A stretch of 64,000 bases of DNA from Terrimesophilobacter sp038243605 (GCA_038243605.1 JBBSQX010000001.1:62001-126000); one strand, 5' to 3'. Counted from the first letter of the stretch, positions 27,453 to 36,168 are shown. The notes: generated from the letters alone by a model not told the origin. Program-made: numbers and translations.

Positions 27453-28070
27453 ATGCTCGAATGGCTCGTCGCGGAATGGACGCAAGTGCTCGGCTTCGCG
27501 ACCGGCGCGGTCTGCGTGCTCCTAGCAGCCCGCCGCATCATCTGGACATATCCGATCGGGATCGTCAACAACATCATTTTTGTGGCGCTCTTTCTTTCCG
27601 CGGGAATCTACGCCTCAGCTGGATTGCAGATCGTCTACCTCGCGTTCGGAATTCACGGGTGGCTGCGGTGGAGCCATGGTGTGGAGCACGGTCGTTCTTA
27701 CGTCGCCAGCACTCCTCACCGCGCCGTTCCCGTGCTCATCCTGGCCGGGATCGCGGGGGCGGCCGTGGTGTGGTGGGTGCTGGTGACGTTCACCGACTCG
27801 CACGTTGCGCTCGCTGACGCCGCCACCACCGCGGGGAGCCTCGTCGCCCAGTACATGCTCAACCGCAAGTGGATTCAGAACTGGTTTGTGTGGGCGGCGG
27901 TCGACATTGTGTTCATCGGACTCTCCATCGTCACGGGGCTGTGGATCATTGCCGCCCTCTACGCCCTCTTCTTTCTAATGTGCGTGTACGGATGGTGGTC
28001 GTGGCGCGCCGTCGCACGTGTCGAGTCTGCACGCGAGTTGGTGTTGGCATCCGAAGCCGCTCATGGCTGA
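27453..28070 (+). CDS. pnuC: Nicotinamide riboside/mononucleotide transporter PnuC
   Basis: This 205-residue membrane protein has seven helices. The PnuC signature elements are WTYPIGIVNNIIFVALFLSA, a WLRW-type motif (YLAFGIHGWLRWSHG), and NRKWIQNWFVWAAVDIVFI. It imports nicotinamide riboside for NAD salvage. Its stop overlaps the start of nadR by 8 bp, a functional pairing seen in many actinobacteria. It is divergent from the methyltransferase with 72 bp between starts. Confidence 0.92.
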   Translation: MLEWLVAEWTQVLGFATGAVCVLLAARRIIWTYPIGIVNNIIFVALFLSAGIYASAGLQIVYLAFGIHGWLRWSHGVEHGRSYVASTPHRAVPVLILAGIAGAAVVWWVLVTFTDSHVALADAATTAGSLVAQYMLNRKWIQNWFVWAAVDIVFIGLSIVTGLWIIAALYALFFLMCVYGWWSWRAVARVESARELVLASEAAHG

Positions 28071-29196
28071 CCCGGGCCGCACGCATCACCGGCACAGGCA
28101 CGGTCTCGTGATCGGAAAGTTCTACCCACTCCACCGCGGCCATTCTCATCTCATTCGCGAAGCCCTGCGCGCCTGCGAAACGGTGACCGTTCAGGTGCTC
28201 GCCTCGTCGGTGGAATCCATCCCACTGGAGATGCGCGCAGAATGGGTTCGCGAAGAGCATCCGACCGCTCGGGTTGTCTCCGCCACGGATGATGCGCCGG
28301 TGGATTTCGAGTCCGATGACGCATGGCGCGACCATATGACACTAATCTCCTCCCTCCTCCACGAACCAGTCGATGCTGTCTTCACCAGCGACGACTACGG
28401 TCAGGAGCTCGCACGCCGGCTCTCTGCCGAGTGGGTGCAGGTGGACCCGCAGCGCAAGATCAACCCCGTTTCTGGCACCAAGATTCGCGCGGATCTCGCC
28501 GGGCACTGGTCTGAGTTGGCCCCGCCGGTTCGAGCCTCACTCGCTGCGCGCGTTGTGGTGCTTGGTGCGGAGTCGACAGGTTCGACAACTCTCGCCGAGG
28601 CACTCGCCGTAGCACTGCGCACGCACTGGGTGCCAGAGTATGGCCGCGAGTACACAGAAATTCGCGAGGGTGGCATTTTCGCGCCCTGGCGCAGTGACGA
28701 GTTCGAACTCGTCGTCGAACGTCAGATCGCTACCGAAACTGCGGCGGCGCGCACGGTGCCGGTGCCGGTGCTCGTCTGTGACACCGATGTTCTCGCCACA
28801 GCGCTGTGGCATGAACGCTATGTTGGCACTCCCGCGCCGCAAATTCGCGCGACGGCGGAGGCGCACCGCCCCGTGTTTTATGTGCTCACCGGTGACGAGA
28901 TCCCGTTCGTGCAGGATGGCATGCGCGACGGCGAGCACATTCGTCACGACATGGCGGAGCGTTTTCGTGAAGTACTGCGCGCGCAAACCGTGCCGTTTAT
29001 CGAGGTGCACGGCAGTGTGACGGAGCGAGTGGACGCCGCGATGGCCGCCCTGCAGCCGGTGCTCGCCCGCCACACCACCTTCACGGACCCCCTCGAAATG
29101 CGGTCGATGGCAGAGCAATCCGCGCGGCAAGGTTGGCCCGTCCATCATTCGCCCGCCACGCATGGCCCTCGCGGCGCCGCTTCCGCCAGCGCCTAA
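28063..29196 (+). CDS. nadR: NadR-type NMN adenylyltransferase / nicotinamide riboside kinase
   Basis: This 377-residue bifunctional enzyme has an N-terminal nucleotidyltransferase domain (GKFYPLHRGHSHLI, with the HxGH motif at residues 24-27; KINPVSGTKIR) and a C-terminal riboside kinase domain. The kinase P-loop reads GAESTGSTT, lacking the usual Lys of GxxxxGK(S/T). Related actinobacterial proteins, as I recall, have a similar GAESTGTTT loop. No DNA-binding HTH is present, unlike the enterobacterial NadR. The start is ATG 28063 inside the pnuC end. It converts imported NR to NMN and NAD. Confidence 0.88.
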   Translation: MADPGRTHHRHRHGLVIGKFYPLHRGHSHLIREALRACETVTVQVLASSVESIPLEMRAEWVREEHPTARVVSATDDAPVDFESDDAWRDHMTLISSLLHEPVDAVFTSDDYGQELARRLSAEWVQVDPQRKINPVSGTKIRADLAGHWSELAPPVRASLAARVVVLGAESTGSTTLAEALAVALRTHWVPEYGREYTEIREGGIFAPWRSDEFELVVERQIATETAAARTVPVPVLVCDTDVLATALWHERYVGTPAPQIRATAEAHRPVFYVLTGDEIPFVQDGMRDGEHIRHDMAERFREVLRAQTVPFIEVHGSVTERVDAAMAALQPVLARHTTFTDPLEMRSMAEQSARQGWPVHHSPATHGPRGAASASA

Positions 29197-29215
29197 GGCA
29201 CGTATTCGTGCGCGC

Positions 29216-29536
29216 CTAACCCTGGCCGGGCTGTGGTTCGGGGTTCATAATGTCCGACGTTCGCTGGTCCACAACCTGACCATCCAGAATCACGGTGACG
29301 GTGTTGGGTCGGAATTGCGAGAGAAACAGTGTGCGCTTGAGATCGAATCGCACGAGATGCTTTTCTTCGACGCCCACGGGAAACTCGAACGTCTTTTTGA
29401 GACTGACGGTGAGCGTCGCAATAGTTTTGACGACCTCCACGCCGTCGACGGTGATCCTGACCCCCGTGGTCAGTTGATCCCATGAGAAGTGAACATCGTG
29501 TTGCTCTTGCGTACCGACGCGAAAATTTATTTCCAT
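29216..29536 (-). CDS. Small beta-rich protein, paralogue A
   Basis: This 106-residue protein starts MEINFRVGTQEQHDVHFSW, continues ITVDGVEVV and FEFPVGVEEKHLVRF, and ends VTVILDGQVVDQR. Alternating hydrophobic residues predict a beta-sandwich. It aligns without gaps to the protein at 35822-36115, with more than half of about 92 positions identical by hand count. The pattern (H-x-V near the start, a VDG turn, F-x-VG, I/V-DG at the end) distantly recalls FAIM1-like domains; that is only a suggestion. It is divergent from the MoxR operon. Confidence 0.8.
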   Translation of the reverse strand: MEINFRVGTQEQHDVHFSWDQLTTGVRITVDGVEVVKTIATLTVSLKKTFEFPVGVEEKHLVRFDLKRTLFLSQFRPNTVTVILDGQVVDQRTSDIMNPEPQPGQG

Positions 29537-29554
29537 AGTTAGAAAGATAGAGGA

Positions 29555-29564
29555 CTAGCGCTAG
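29555..29564. promoter_or_regulatory. Palindrome in the divergent paralogue A / MoxR spacer
   Basis: CTAGCGCTAG is a perfect 10-bp palindrome 19 bases before the paralogue A start and 95 bases before the MoxR start, with CAATTG next to it. It is a candidate regulator site for one or both transcripts. No clear -35/-10 pair was identified. Confidence 0.35.
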
Positions 29565-29658
29565 ACAATTGTTGACCACCACCGAGCCGCCCGCCGTGCA
29601 GAGGGGCACCGCCGCAAAAGTTTCTCACAGCACGGATGCCCTTCGTTAGGCTGGGCGG

Positions 29659-31227
29659 ATGAGCGATCGTTGGCACAAGGTTTCCGCGTCTCCAACGGCG
29701 CCAGGCGTCGACGGCAGACCAACCTCGATCTCCGTTGACGATTTGTTCCACACGGCAGAGCCGGCAGGAGCAGACCTCGATGAGAAGCTGCGGCAGGCGT
29801 ACTACTGGATCGTCAACCGTGCGGTGATCTCCCCCTATTACGACATCGAGTTCTCGTCAGCATCCCCTGTCACCTTCGATGTGGGCGATGCGGGTGCTCA
29901 GCTCACCTTGCCGACCGAGGCATCCTTCTCTTCCTCCGTGCTTTTGCCCTTGCTCAGCTTCGCGGTCGGCGGCAAGTGTCTGCTGATCGGGGGGCCAGGC
30001 CGAGGAAAGACCACCGTTGCCGTGCTCATGGGTGTGCTCGCGGGCTCGTCGTCGGGCGAGGTGCGCCGCTCCGTTCAGCAGGGTCAACCGCAGCTGACCA
30101 TCAGCGACCTGGTGGGTATCCCGCTGCCGCGCGACCTCATGGCCGCCTCCCGGCTCAGTGAGATCAACATTGCGTGGCGGGAGTGGCTTACCCGCCCGGT
30201 GAAGATCATCGACGAGTACAACCGCATCCCCACGAAGACGCAGTCAGCGCTGCTGACCATGATCGCGGAGGGCTATGTCGAGAGTCACGATCAGATGTGG
30301 CGCACAAACCCGGAGTCGGGGGTAGAGAGCTGGTTTTTCACCGCGAACGACGACGCGGGTGGCGGAACCTTCCCGGTGATTCAAGCGTTGAAAGATCGCA
30401 TGGATGTCACGGTTCAGGCCGCTGGGTTCAACAGCCGGTTCTTTGATGAGCTTGTGACCAGAGTCGAAGCGGGCGAGAAACCAGAAGAACACGTGCCGGT
30501 CGAGCTGGTGTTCGGCTCCGACGAACAAGTCGAGATCCGCCGCCAGATTCGTGCCGTGCCGATTCCCTCACAAGTTCGTCGGCGCCTCGAGTTTTTCTTC
30601 AGCCACTTCGAGTTTGTGCAGCACGGTGGACGGCGCTTCGAGTACCGAACCAAAGACACCGTGACCACCGCGGGAGGGCGCGTCGCCGAGGCCATCGAGG
30701 CAAATTCTGGTGCTGACTTGGCAGCAGACCTGGGTGCGCAAACCATTAACGGGTTGTCTGTGCGGGCGCTGCAAACCCTCATCCTGTATTCGAAGGCCAT
30801 GGCGTGGTTCCGGGGCACCACAGAGGTGTCGCTGAGCGATGTTGCGGCTGTTTTGCCGTTCGTCTTGCGCGGAAAGCTGCAACCAAACCTCTCGCACCCG
30901 CGCTTCGATGTGGGCGCAGAGCGTGAGCTGGCCACCGACCCAGCGAGTTGGCTGAGCGACCTCTTCACTGAGTCTTGCCGCCAGTTCGTGGGGCTTGGGC
31001 TTGACCACGACGATCCGGTGCGCGCGCTGCTTGCTCAACTGGAGGCCGGGCTCGATGGCCTCTCGGCGGTCGAAGTGTCACGTCGAATTACTGAGGTCGA
31101 GAGCGGCATCCGCCTCATCGCGTCGACGGGCAAGCTCTACGGCCACCACTTCGATGACCTCACGACACTGAAATATTTGCACCAGCGCTACACGGCGTAC
31201 CTGCGCTGGGTGCAGCCCTCCCCATGA
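29659..31227 (+). CDS. MoxR-type AAA+ ATPase
   Basis: This 522-residue ATPase has Walker A GGPGRGKTT (residues 111-119), Walker B VKIIDEYNR (181-189), sensor 1 WFFTANDD (225-232) and a likely Arg-finger segment ALKDRMD. The C-terminal helical lid is long. MoxR ATPases work with VWA proteins to insert metals or remodel partner proteins, and a VWA partner is two genes downstream. This is the first gene of a five-gene operon with overlaps throughout; its TGA overlaps the next ATG by 4 bp. Confidence 0.9.
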   Translation: MSDRWHKVSASPTAPGVDGRPTSISVDDLFHTAEPAGADLDEKLRQAYYWIVNRAVISPYYDIEFSSASPVTFDVGDAGAQLTLPTEASFSSSVLLPLLSFAVGGKCLLIGGPGRGKTTVAVLMGVLAGSSSGEVRRSVQQGQPQLTISDLVGIPLPRDLMAASRLSEINIAWREWLTRPVKIIDEYNRIPTKTQSALLTMIAEGYVESHDQMWRTNPESGVESWFFTANDDAGGGTFPVIQALKDRMDVTVQAAGFNSRFFDELVTRVEAGEKPEEHVPVELVFGSDEQVEIRRQIRAVPIPSQVRRRLEFFFSHFEFVQHGGRRFEYRTKDTVTTAGGRVAEAIEANSGADLAADLGAQTINGLSVRALQTLILYSKAMAWFRGTTEVSLSDVAAVLPFVLRGKLQPNLSHPRFDVGAERELATDPASWLSDLFTESCRQFVGLGLDHDDPVRALLAQLEAGLDGLSAVEVSRRITEVESGIRLIASTGKLYGHHFDDLTTLKYLHQRYTAYLRWVQPSP

Positions 31228-31889
31228 TGCGGATGCCGGGCCATCGGGCGAACCCGCTGCGCCAACCACGCACAGAGGTGAGCGAGATTCCGGCCGTTGA
31301 GGGTCTCGATCTGGTTCTCGCAGCCGAGAATGTGCGTCGGCAGGGGGGCGACCCGACTCGATTCGCTTCAGCCCTCTCTGCCGGTTTCGCAGAGGGAGTT
31401 CCCTCTGAACGAACCGACGTTTTCGCGCTCGTTTCGCTGGCCGGATGGCGCGCGGGGGCACTCACGCTGAGGGAGGATGCGCTCGTACGCGCAGAGACCA
31501 TCATCGAGCCGGCCGTGCGCAGCGCCGCCACCCGAGTTCTCGACATCCGGTCAGATCTGCACAGCTTTCTGCAGAAGCAATCGACCGATCGTTATTGGTG
31601 GCCTGACCGTGCGAAGTACAACGGAATTGTGTGCGCGATAGGCGGCTTCGCCGGAGTGGGCGGCTCGTGGATCGCGCCGCCCACTGAGGCGCTGCCGCTC
31701 GCTGAGGCCGGCGCTTTTGGCATCCGTACCGACGATGAGTGGTGGCGGGCCGACCTGGATGTTTGGGGAGTTCGCCTTGTGCGCTTGAGCGCTCCCCCGA
31801 CCGAAGACCCCGATGCCGCCGGCTCGGTGTCGATCATTCTCGAGGAGAACTCGTACCTTGCCGTGCTGCATGTCGAGGCCACACCGTGA
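31224..31889 (+). CDS. Orphan protein of the MoxR-VWA operon (1)
   Basis: This 221-residue soluble protein is unrecognised. A helical N-terminal half (ENVRRQGGDPTRFASALSAGFAEG) is followed by a mixed region with several Trp (YWWPDRAKYNG, DEWWRADLDVWGVRL) and a terminal beta strand pair. It overlaps MoxR by 4 bp at its start and the VWA gene by 4 bp at its end (GTGA). Its fixed place between ATPase and VWA subunits suggests it is an adaptor or a substrate of the complex; that is inference. Confidence 0.8.
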   Translation: MMRMPGHRANPLRQPRTEVSEIPAVEGLDLVLAAENVRRQGGDPTRFASALSAGFAEGVPSERTDVFALVSLAGWRAGALTLREDALVRAETIIEPAVRSAATRVLDIRSDLHSFLQKQSTDRYWWPDRAKYNGIVCAIGGFAGVGGSWIAPPTEALPLAEAGAFGIRTDDEWWRADLDVWGVRLVRLSAPPTEDPDAAGSVSIILEENSYLAVLHVEATP

Positions 31890-33811
31890 AGCGCCGGGCC
31901 GGCCTGCGTTCTCTGCACGAGCACACCCCTGCTGGCCTCACCCCAGAAATACGCTCGGCATGGGAGAACGCGCAAGCTCTTTGGCACGTTCACATGCACG
32001 ACCCACTCGTGCAGACGAAGCGCGCAAAAGGCGCGGACGCGCTCGCGTGGTTCTCATTTCCGCCGTCCATCACCGTCAACCGCAGCAAACTCACGTCTCT
32101 TGGCGCATCCGACGAGTGGGAAAGCGTTTTCGCCCACGAACTCGGTCATCATGTTCTCGCCCCGAGCACGCGCATCGACTCCCTCAAGATCAGGCATCAG
32201 ATGGCGCGGGCGCTCGTCGCTTCAGGATCGAAGCAGGTTAATGGCGAAGACCTTGGCATGCTCTCGAATCTCTGGACCGACCTGTTGGTCAATTCGCGTG
32301 TTGCCGTTCTTCAGCGCAGAGTGCACGGCAACGTCGCCTCTCAGCCGGGGATCGTGCGGCTCCTGACCATTACGTCGCGCTTCGGGTTCGACTCAGACGA
32401 CCGGCTGTGGTGGGTGTATCGGCGCGTGTACGAGCTGCTCTGGAACCTCCCTCCGGGAACAATGTGCCCGATATCGCCACCGGCAGCGATCCCTCCCCTG
32501 GCACTCGATGCCGCCGAGGCGCCCTTGGGCTCGGTGAAAGAGAAGTATCGCGAGAAAGAACTCGCACTTCGCGCGGCCCGCCGTGAGGCTCAGCACATCG
32601 CGGATGAGCTAGGCGCAACAGTGACAACGAGGCCGGCTCTCGACGCAGGCTCTCTCGCGAGCCTGGTGCGCACGTTTGCGGGAGATGCGGTGTCTGGCGC
32701 GCTTCGGTTCGGCTTGATTGCTGCCCCCTACCTGATCGAACGGGTACGCGCCACGCAAAGACCAGGGTCCGGCTCGGGATTCGGGCACGCGAAGAGGGAT
32801 GGGTCCGGCTCAGGGTCAGGAGTGGGCCCGGGCACGTGCGATGCCACCACGACACCGGCCACCGCAGACGAGCTCGGTAAAGTACTCGCTGATAGACGCC
32901 TTCACGAACCTCTTCCCGACAGAGAAGAGCAGGCCGATGCGGTGATCACTGAGAGGAACGACGGCGCCCACGACGACGGGCAGAGCCTCGGTGCCGCGCG
33001 CACGCTCGAACTCTACGCAGCCTCGGATGCCAACGCCGTACTGGCGGCCTGGTATCGCTCGGAGGCATCCGCCTGGGTGCGGCCGTTCACCGAGCGCCGA
33101 CCTTCTCTTCCCATGGCAGAGTTGCCGGGCCCGCTGGAGGTGTGGGAGATCGGTGACGACCTCGCCGATCTCGATTGGGCGTCGACGCTGCAGCACGGCA
33201 CACAGATCGTTCCGGGCGTGACAACATATCGACGCTCGTACCTTGACGACGAACCTGAACCGGCCGAGACGGGGATCGAACTGGATATCTACCTCGATGC
33301 TTCCGGATCCATGCCCCACCCTCGGCGCGGTTCTCCCGCTGTTCTGGCGGGCACGATTCTCGCGCTCTCCGTACTCAGAGGTGGGGGGAGAGTGCGCGTC
33401 ACCACGTTCTCCGGTCCGGGCCACGTCGCTGGGACTGATGGATTTGCGCGAGACCACGCCAGCCTCATCGCCGCCTTGGCGTGGTTTCCCGGAGGCGGAA
33501 CATCCTTTCCTCTCGACCTTTTCGGTGAGCGGTACGAGCACCTCGCGATCGCGGATGAGCGTATGCGGCGTCACCTCGTTGTGCTTTCTGACGACGGGCT
33601 CACGTCAATGTTCGGCGAAGGGAACGAACCATTCGCACTCGTTGCGCCCGCGGTGCGGCCGAAGCTCACCACGGCGACACTGGTTCTCCTGGACCACCAG
33701 CACGTCGTTGCACCGCTCGCCGCCGAGGCCGGGTACGACGTCTCCTATCTGGAATCAATGAACGACGCACCGAAGGTCTGTGCGCGGTTGGCGGAGGTAC
33801 TTCATGGCTGA
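31886..33811 (+). CDS. Metallopeptidase-like domain fused to VWA domain
   Basis: This 641-residue protein starts at GTG 31886. The N-terminal domain contains FAHELGHHVLAP (HELGHH at residues 84-89), a zincin-type metal site, followed by NLWTDLLVNSRV, which may supply the third ligand. A Gly/Ser-rich linker lies near residue 290-315. The C-terminal VWA domain (about 460-641) has a complete MIDAS: DASGSM, GGGTSF and LSDDG. The layout is like DUF2201 proteins (putative metallopeptidase plus VWA-like), which are coupled to MoxR ATPases. It is probably the MoxR partner, with peptidase activity possible but unproven. Confidence 0.87.
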   Translation: MKRRAGLRSLHEHTPAGLTPEIRSAWENAQALWHVHMHDPLVQTKRAKGADALAWFSFPPSITVNRSKLTSLGASDEWESVFAHELGHHVLAPSTRIDSLKIRHQMARALVASGSKQVNGEDLGMLSNLWTDLLVNSRVAVLQRRVHGNVASQPGIVRLLTITSRFGFDSDDRLWWVYRRVYELLWNLPPGTMCPISPPAAIPPLALDAAEAPLGSVKEKYREKELALRAARREAQHIADELGATVTTRPALDAGSLASLVRTFAGDAVSGALRFGLIAAPYLIERVRATQRPGSGSGFGHAKRDGSGSGSGVGPGTCDATTTPATADELGKVLADRRLHEPLPDREEQADAVITERNDGAHDDGQSLGAARTLELYAASDANAVLAAWYRSEASAWVRPFTERRPSLPMAELPGPLEVWEIGDDLADLDWASTLQHGTQIVPGVTTYRRSYLDDEPEPAETGIELDIYLDASGSMPHPRRGSPAVLAGTILALSVLRGGGRVRVTTFSGPGHVAGTDGFARDHASLIAALAWFPGGGTSFPLDLFGERYEHLAIADERMRRHLVVLSDDGLTSMFGEGNEPFALVAPAVRPKLTTATLVLLDHQHVVAPLAAEAGYDVSYLESMNDAPKVCARLAEVLHG

Positions 33812-34415
33812 GGCTGAAAAACTTCTCGGCGTCTGGGCGGCGTGTGCACGCGACGAAGACGAAGCGTGGCGCACCGCTGTTGAGGGCCCGGCAACGGTAG
33901 ATCTCGCCGCTCGGCTATCGACGGTGCCTCAGCCATTTCTCGACCCTCGAGTGTCTGTTGTGGCGCTCGCCGGTGACATTCTCGGAATGGGCAGCCTTGC
34001 GTGTGCGCCCTACTGCGACGATGCGGCGGTGCGCCAAGGCGCGGCCATCGGGTTGTGGCTGTTCGCCAGTGAAGAACTGCTCTCCCCGTTCTCCCGCACG
34101 CTGGCAAACAGTGATCGGTTCGCCGCCGTCGATGTGCTTGCACTACGGCTGGCTTCCGTGTCGGCCCCCGAGACGTGGCTGTGGGATGACGAGCGCCGCG
34201 AGGAGGCTGTTCGCACCTTCCTGTTGTGGAGCGGGTTTCTCCCCGCGGGAGAAGACCGCGACACCGCCCGCGCGTTGCTCGCCGCTCGCGATTCGCTCAG
34301 CCGCAATAAGGCACTCGCTGAGGCCTACGCAGAGCACCGTCACCGCGAGGCTATCGCGCGCCGCCTTGCCGACGCGAGGGCCAAAGAGGCCGCAGCGAGG
34401 TATTCGAGTGAGTGA
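33804..34415 (+). CDS. Orphan helical protein of the MoxR-VWA operon (2)
   Basis: This 203-residue, mostly helical protein contains no motif I recognise. It has an N-terminal EAEKLLGVWAACARDEDEAW and a basic, Ala-rich C-terminal helix (EAIARRLADARAKEAAARY). HEAT-like helix pairs are possible in the middle (DDAAVRQGAAIGLWLFASEE). The start ATG at 33804 overlaps the VWA stop by 8 bp, and its own stop overlaps the next gene by 8 bp, so it belongs to the operon. Confidence 0.78.
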   Translation: MAEAEKLLGVWAACARDEDEAWRTAVEGPATVDLAARLSTVPQPFLDPRVSVVALAGDILGMGSLACAPYCDDAAVRQGAAIGLWLFASEELLSPFSRTLANSDRFAAVDVLALRLASVSAPETWLWDDERREEAVRTFLLWSGFLPAGEDRDTARALLAARDSLSRNKALAEAYAEHRHREAIARRLADARAKEAAARYSSE

Positions 34416-35814
34416 TCCCGAGAACCCCGACCTGGTTAATCCGCTCGACCTCGACGAGTATCGGGCGGGCAGCAGTGCGGCTCTCACGGATCACGAGCGG
34501 TGGCCGACGCTCACCGAGGGCGGCGCGACACAGCTGACGCGCTGGCGAACGCATCCGGATGCCCCGACGTGGGTGCACGAGACGGGCGATCGTCTCACCG
34601 AGGAGCAGCTCGATCGCGTGCGCCGCCCGCTCAGCAGAGACGGTTGGCTTGAGGAGCACCTCGAGACGGCGAGAGGCCTGCCACGATACCGAAAACTGAC
34701 CGGGCTGACTTTGCTCAGCGATTTTCCGCTCATCGAACGTCGTGATCTCGTTACGGATCTCGCCTCGTTCGTTCCCCTCGATGCCGACCTCGATCGCATG
34801 GTGGGGGGCACGAGTTCAGGGTCCACAGGGGCGGCGCTGATGATTCCGGATGACATCGAAGAGGTCGCCAGAAGCTTTCATTTGCTGAGAGATCTGGTGA
34901 TCGCGGCTGGTGTCGAATGGGAGCCTGATGACGAACGGCTCGCGCTCGCCTACCTCGTGCACCAACGGCAGGCGTTCACCTACGTGTCGTTGATCAGCAG
35001 CTTTGCGCACCGACCCATGGCACGCGTGAATCTCGATTGTTCGGGATGGCCGACCGTCGAATCCCGTGCCCGTTTTCTGGCCGATGCCAACCCGCAGGTG
35101 ATCAGCGGAAACCCGTCGAGCCTGAATGAGCTTCTGGCGGATGACCTCATCGGTGTCGTGCGCCCTCTCGCGATCTTCTCCGGTGCGATGGCACTGTCAG
35201 GCCCGCTGCGCAGAGCGCTCGAGCAGGCGTTTTCCGCCCCGGTGTTCGACATCTATGGTCTGCACGAGACGCGGCCGATCGCCGTGCGCACGGATGACGG
35301 ACCGTTCAGGGTGCTCGATCGACGTGTAGTCGTCGAGGCTCTCGACGCTGACGGCCTGCCGGTGCCGCACGGTGAGGCCGGCGAACTCGTGGTGACCGCG
35401 GGCGAGAATCCGCTACTGCCGCTCGTTCGCTACCGCACAGGTGACTTTGGTCGACTCATTTCGCTGCCTGACGGTGGCGTGGGCATCACCGATCTTGAGG
35501 GCCGCGAGCACACCAGTTTCATCGCGTCGGATGGCCGAATGGTGGCGTGCGTCGACCTCACTCAACAGTTGCAGGCGCACGGTGCCGTCGGGTGGAGCAT
35601 TCAGCAGCACGCTGATGGCAGCATCCTCGCGCACATCGCCGGTGGTGAAAAAGTTTCGATCAAAGCGGGCTTGGAGGCACTTCTGAGTCAGGATGTTGAG
35701 ATGGATGCCGTCGATCGCGTATCGCAACTGGGCGAGGGCAAACCACGTCGGTACTTCAGTGCCGTTTCATCGCCCATTCGCGGTTCTGACGTGCAGGCGC
35801 GCTCGTCACCTTGA
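34408..35814 (+). CDS. PaaK-like adenylate-forming enzyme
   Basis: This 468-residue ANL-superfamily protein is of the phenylacetate-CoA ligase/coenzyme F390 synthetase branch. The phosphate-binding loop is VGGTSSGSTGAALMIP (near residues 132-147), A5 equivalent is YGLHETRPIA, and RYRTGDFGRL is the Asp-containing ribose-binding motif. The C-terminal domain ends GEGKPRRYFSAV. It should activate a carboxylate as an acyl-AMP; the acceptor is unknown. The start is GTG 34408, within the end of the preceding gene. Coupling of such an enzyme to a MoxR-VWA unit is unusual. Confidence 0.87.
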   Translation: MSDPENPDLVNPLDLDEYRAGSSAALTDHERWPTLTEGGATQLTRWRTHPDAPTWVHETGDRLTEEQLDRVRRPLSRDGWLEEHLETARGLPRYRKLTGLTLLSDFPLIERRDLVTDLASFVPLDADLDRMVGGTSSGSTGAALMIPDDIEEVARSFHLLRDLVIAAGVEWEPDDERLALAYLVHQRQAFTYVSLISSFAHRPMARVNLDCSGWPTVESRARFLADANPQVISGNPSSLNELLADDLIGVVRPLAIFSGAMALSGPLRRALEQAFSAPVFDIYGLHETRPIAVRTDDGPFRVLDRRVVVEALDADGLPVPHGEAGELVVTAGENPLLPLVRYRTGDFGRLISLPDGGVGITDLEGREHTSFIASDGRMVACVDLTQQLQAHGAVGWSIQQHADGSILAHIAGGEKVSIKAGLEALLSQDVEMDAVDRVSQLGEGKPRRYFSAVSSPIRGSDVQARSSP

Positions 35815-35821
35815 CGCGATA

Positions 35822-36115
35822 CTAAACAATCGTTGACTCACGAACGTCAACGATCTGCCCATCGATCATCACCGTGACGATCTGGGGCCGAAAGCCCGAA
35901 AAGAATAGTGCACGCTTTTTCTCGATGCGCACAGTGTGCTTCTCTTCAACCCCCACGGTGAACTCGTACGCCTTCACGAGACTGAAGGAGAGCAGCCGAA
36001 CCGTGTTCAGAATATCTATGCCGTCAACAGTTATTTTTAGCCCTCCCCACATCTGATTCCAGGAGTAAAGAACATCATGAAACTCGTGCACGCCGACCCG
36101 AAAATGTAATTCCAT
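35822..36115 (-). CDS. Small beta-rich protein, paralogue B
   Basis: This 97-residue protein starts MELHFRVGVHEFHDVLYSW and contains ITVDGIDIL, YEFTVGVEEKHTVRIEKKR, FRPQIVTVMIDGQIVD. It is a clear paralogue of the protein at 29216-29536, collinear and ungapped. It converges on the PaaK-like gene (7 bp between stops) and is divergent from the acyl-CoA ligase at 36169 (53 bp). Both paralogues therefore border the MoxR-VWA operon and face outward in the same orientation. Confidence 0.8.
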   Translation of the reverse strand: MELHFRVGVHEFHDVLYSWNQMWGGLKITVDGIDILNTVRLLSFSLVKAYEFTVGVEEKHTVRIEKKRALFFSGFRPQIVTVMIDGQIVDVRESTIV

Positions 36116-36168
36116 GTTTAGAACGTAGGCGTAAAGTGAAGAAGACCCACTATCGAAGGAGATAGAGC

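Noticed and set aside
29216..36115. Interpretation as a ubiquitin-like conjugation system (small protein, adenylating enzyme, metallopeptidase)
   Set aside because: The adenylating enzyme is of the ANL type rather than E1/ThiF, the small proteins lack a C-terminal Gly-Gly, and the HELGHH domain is not a JAB peptidase, so the parallel is not supported.
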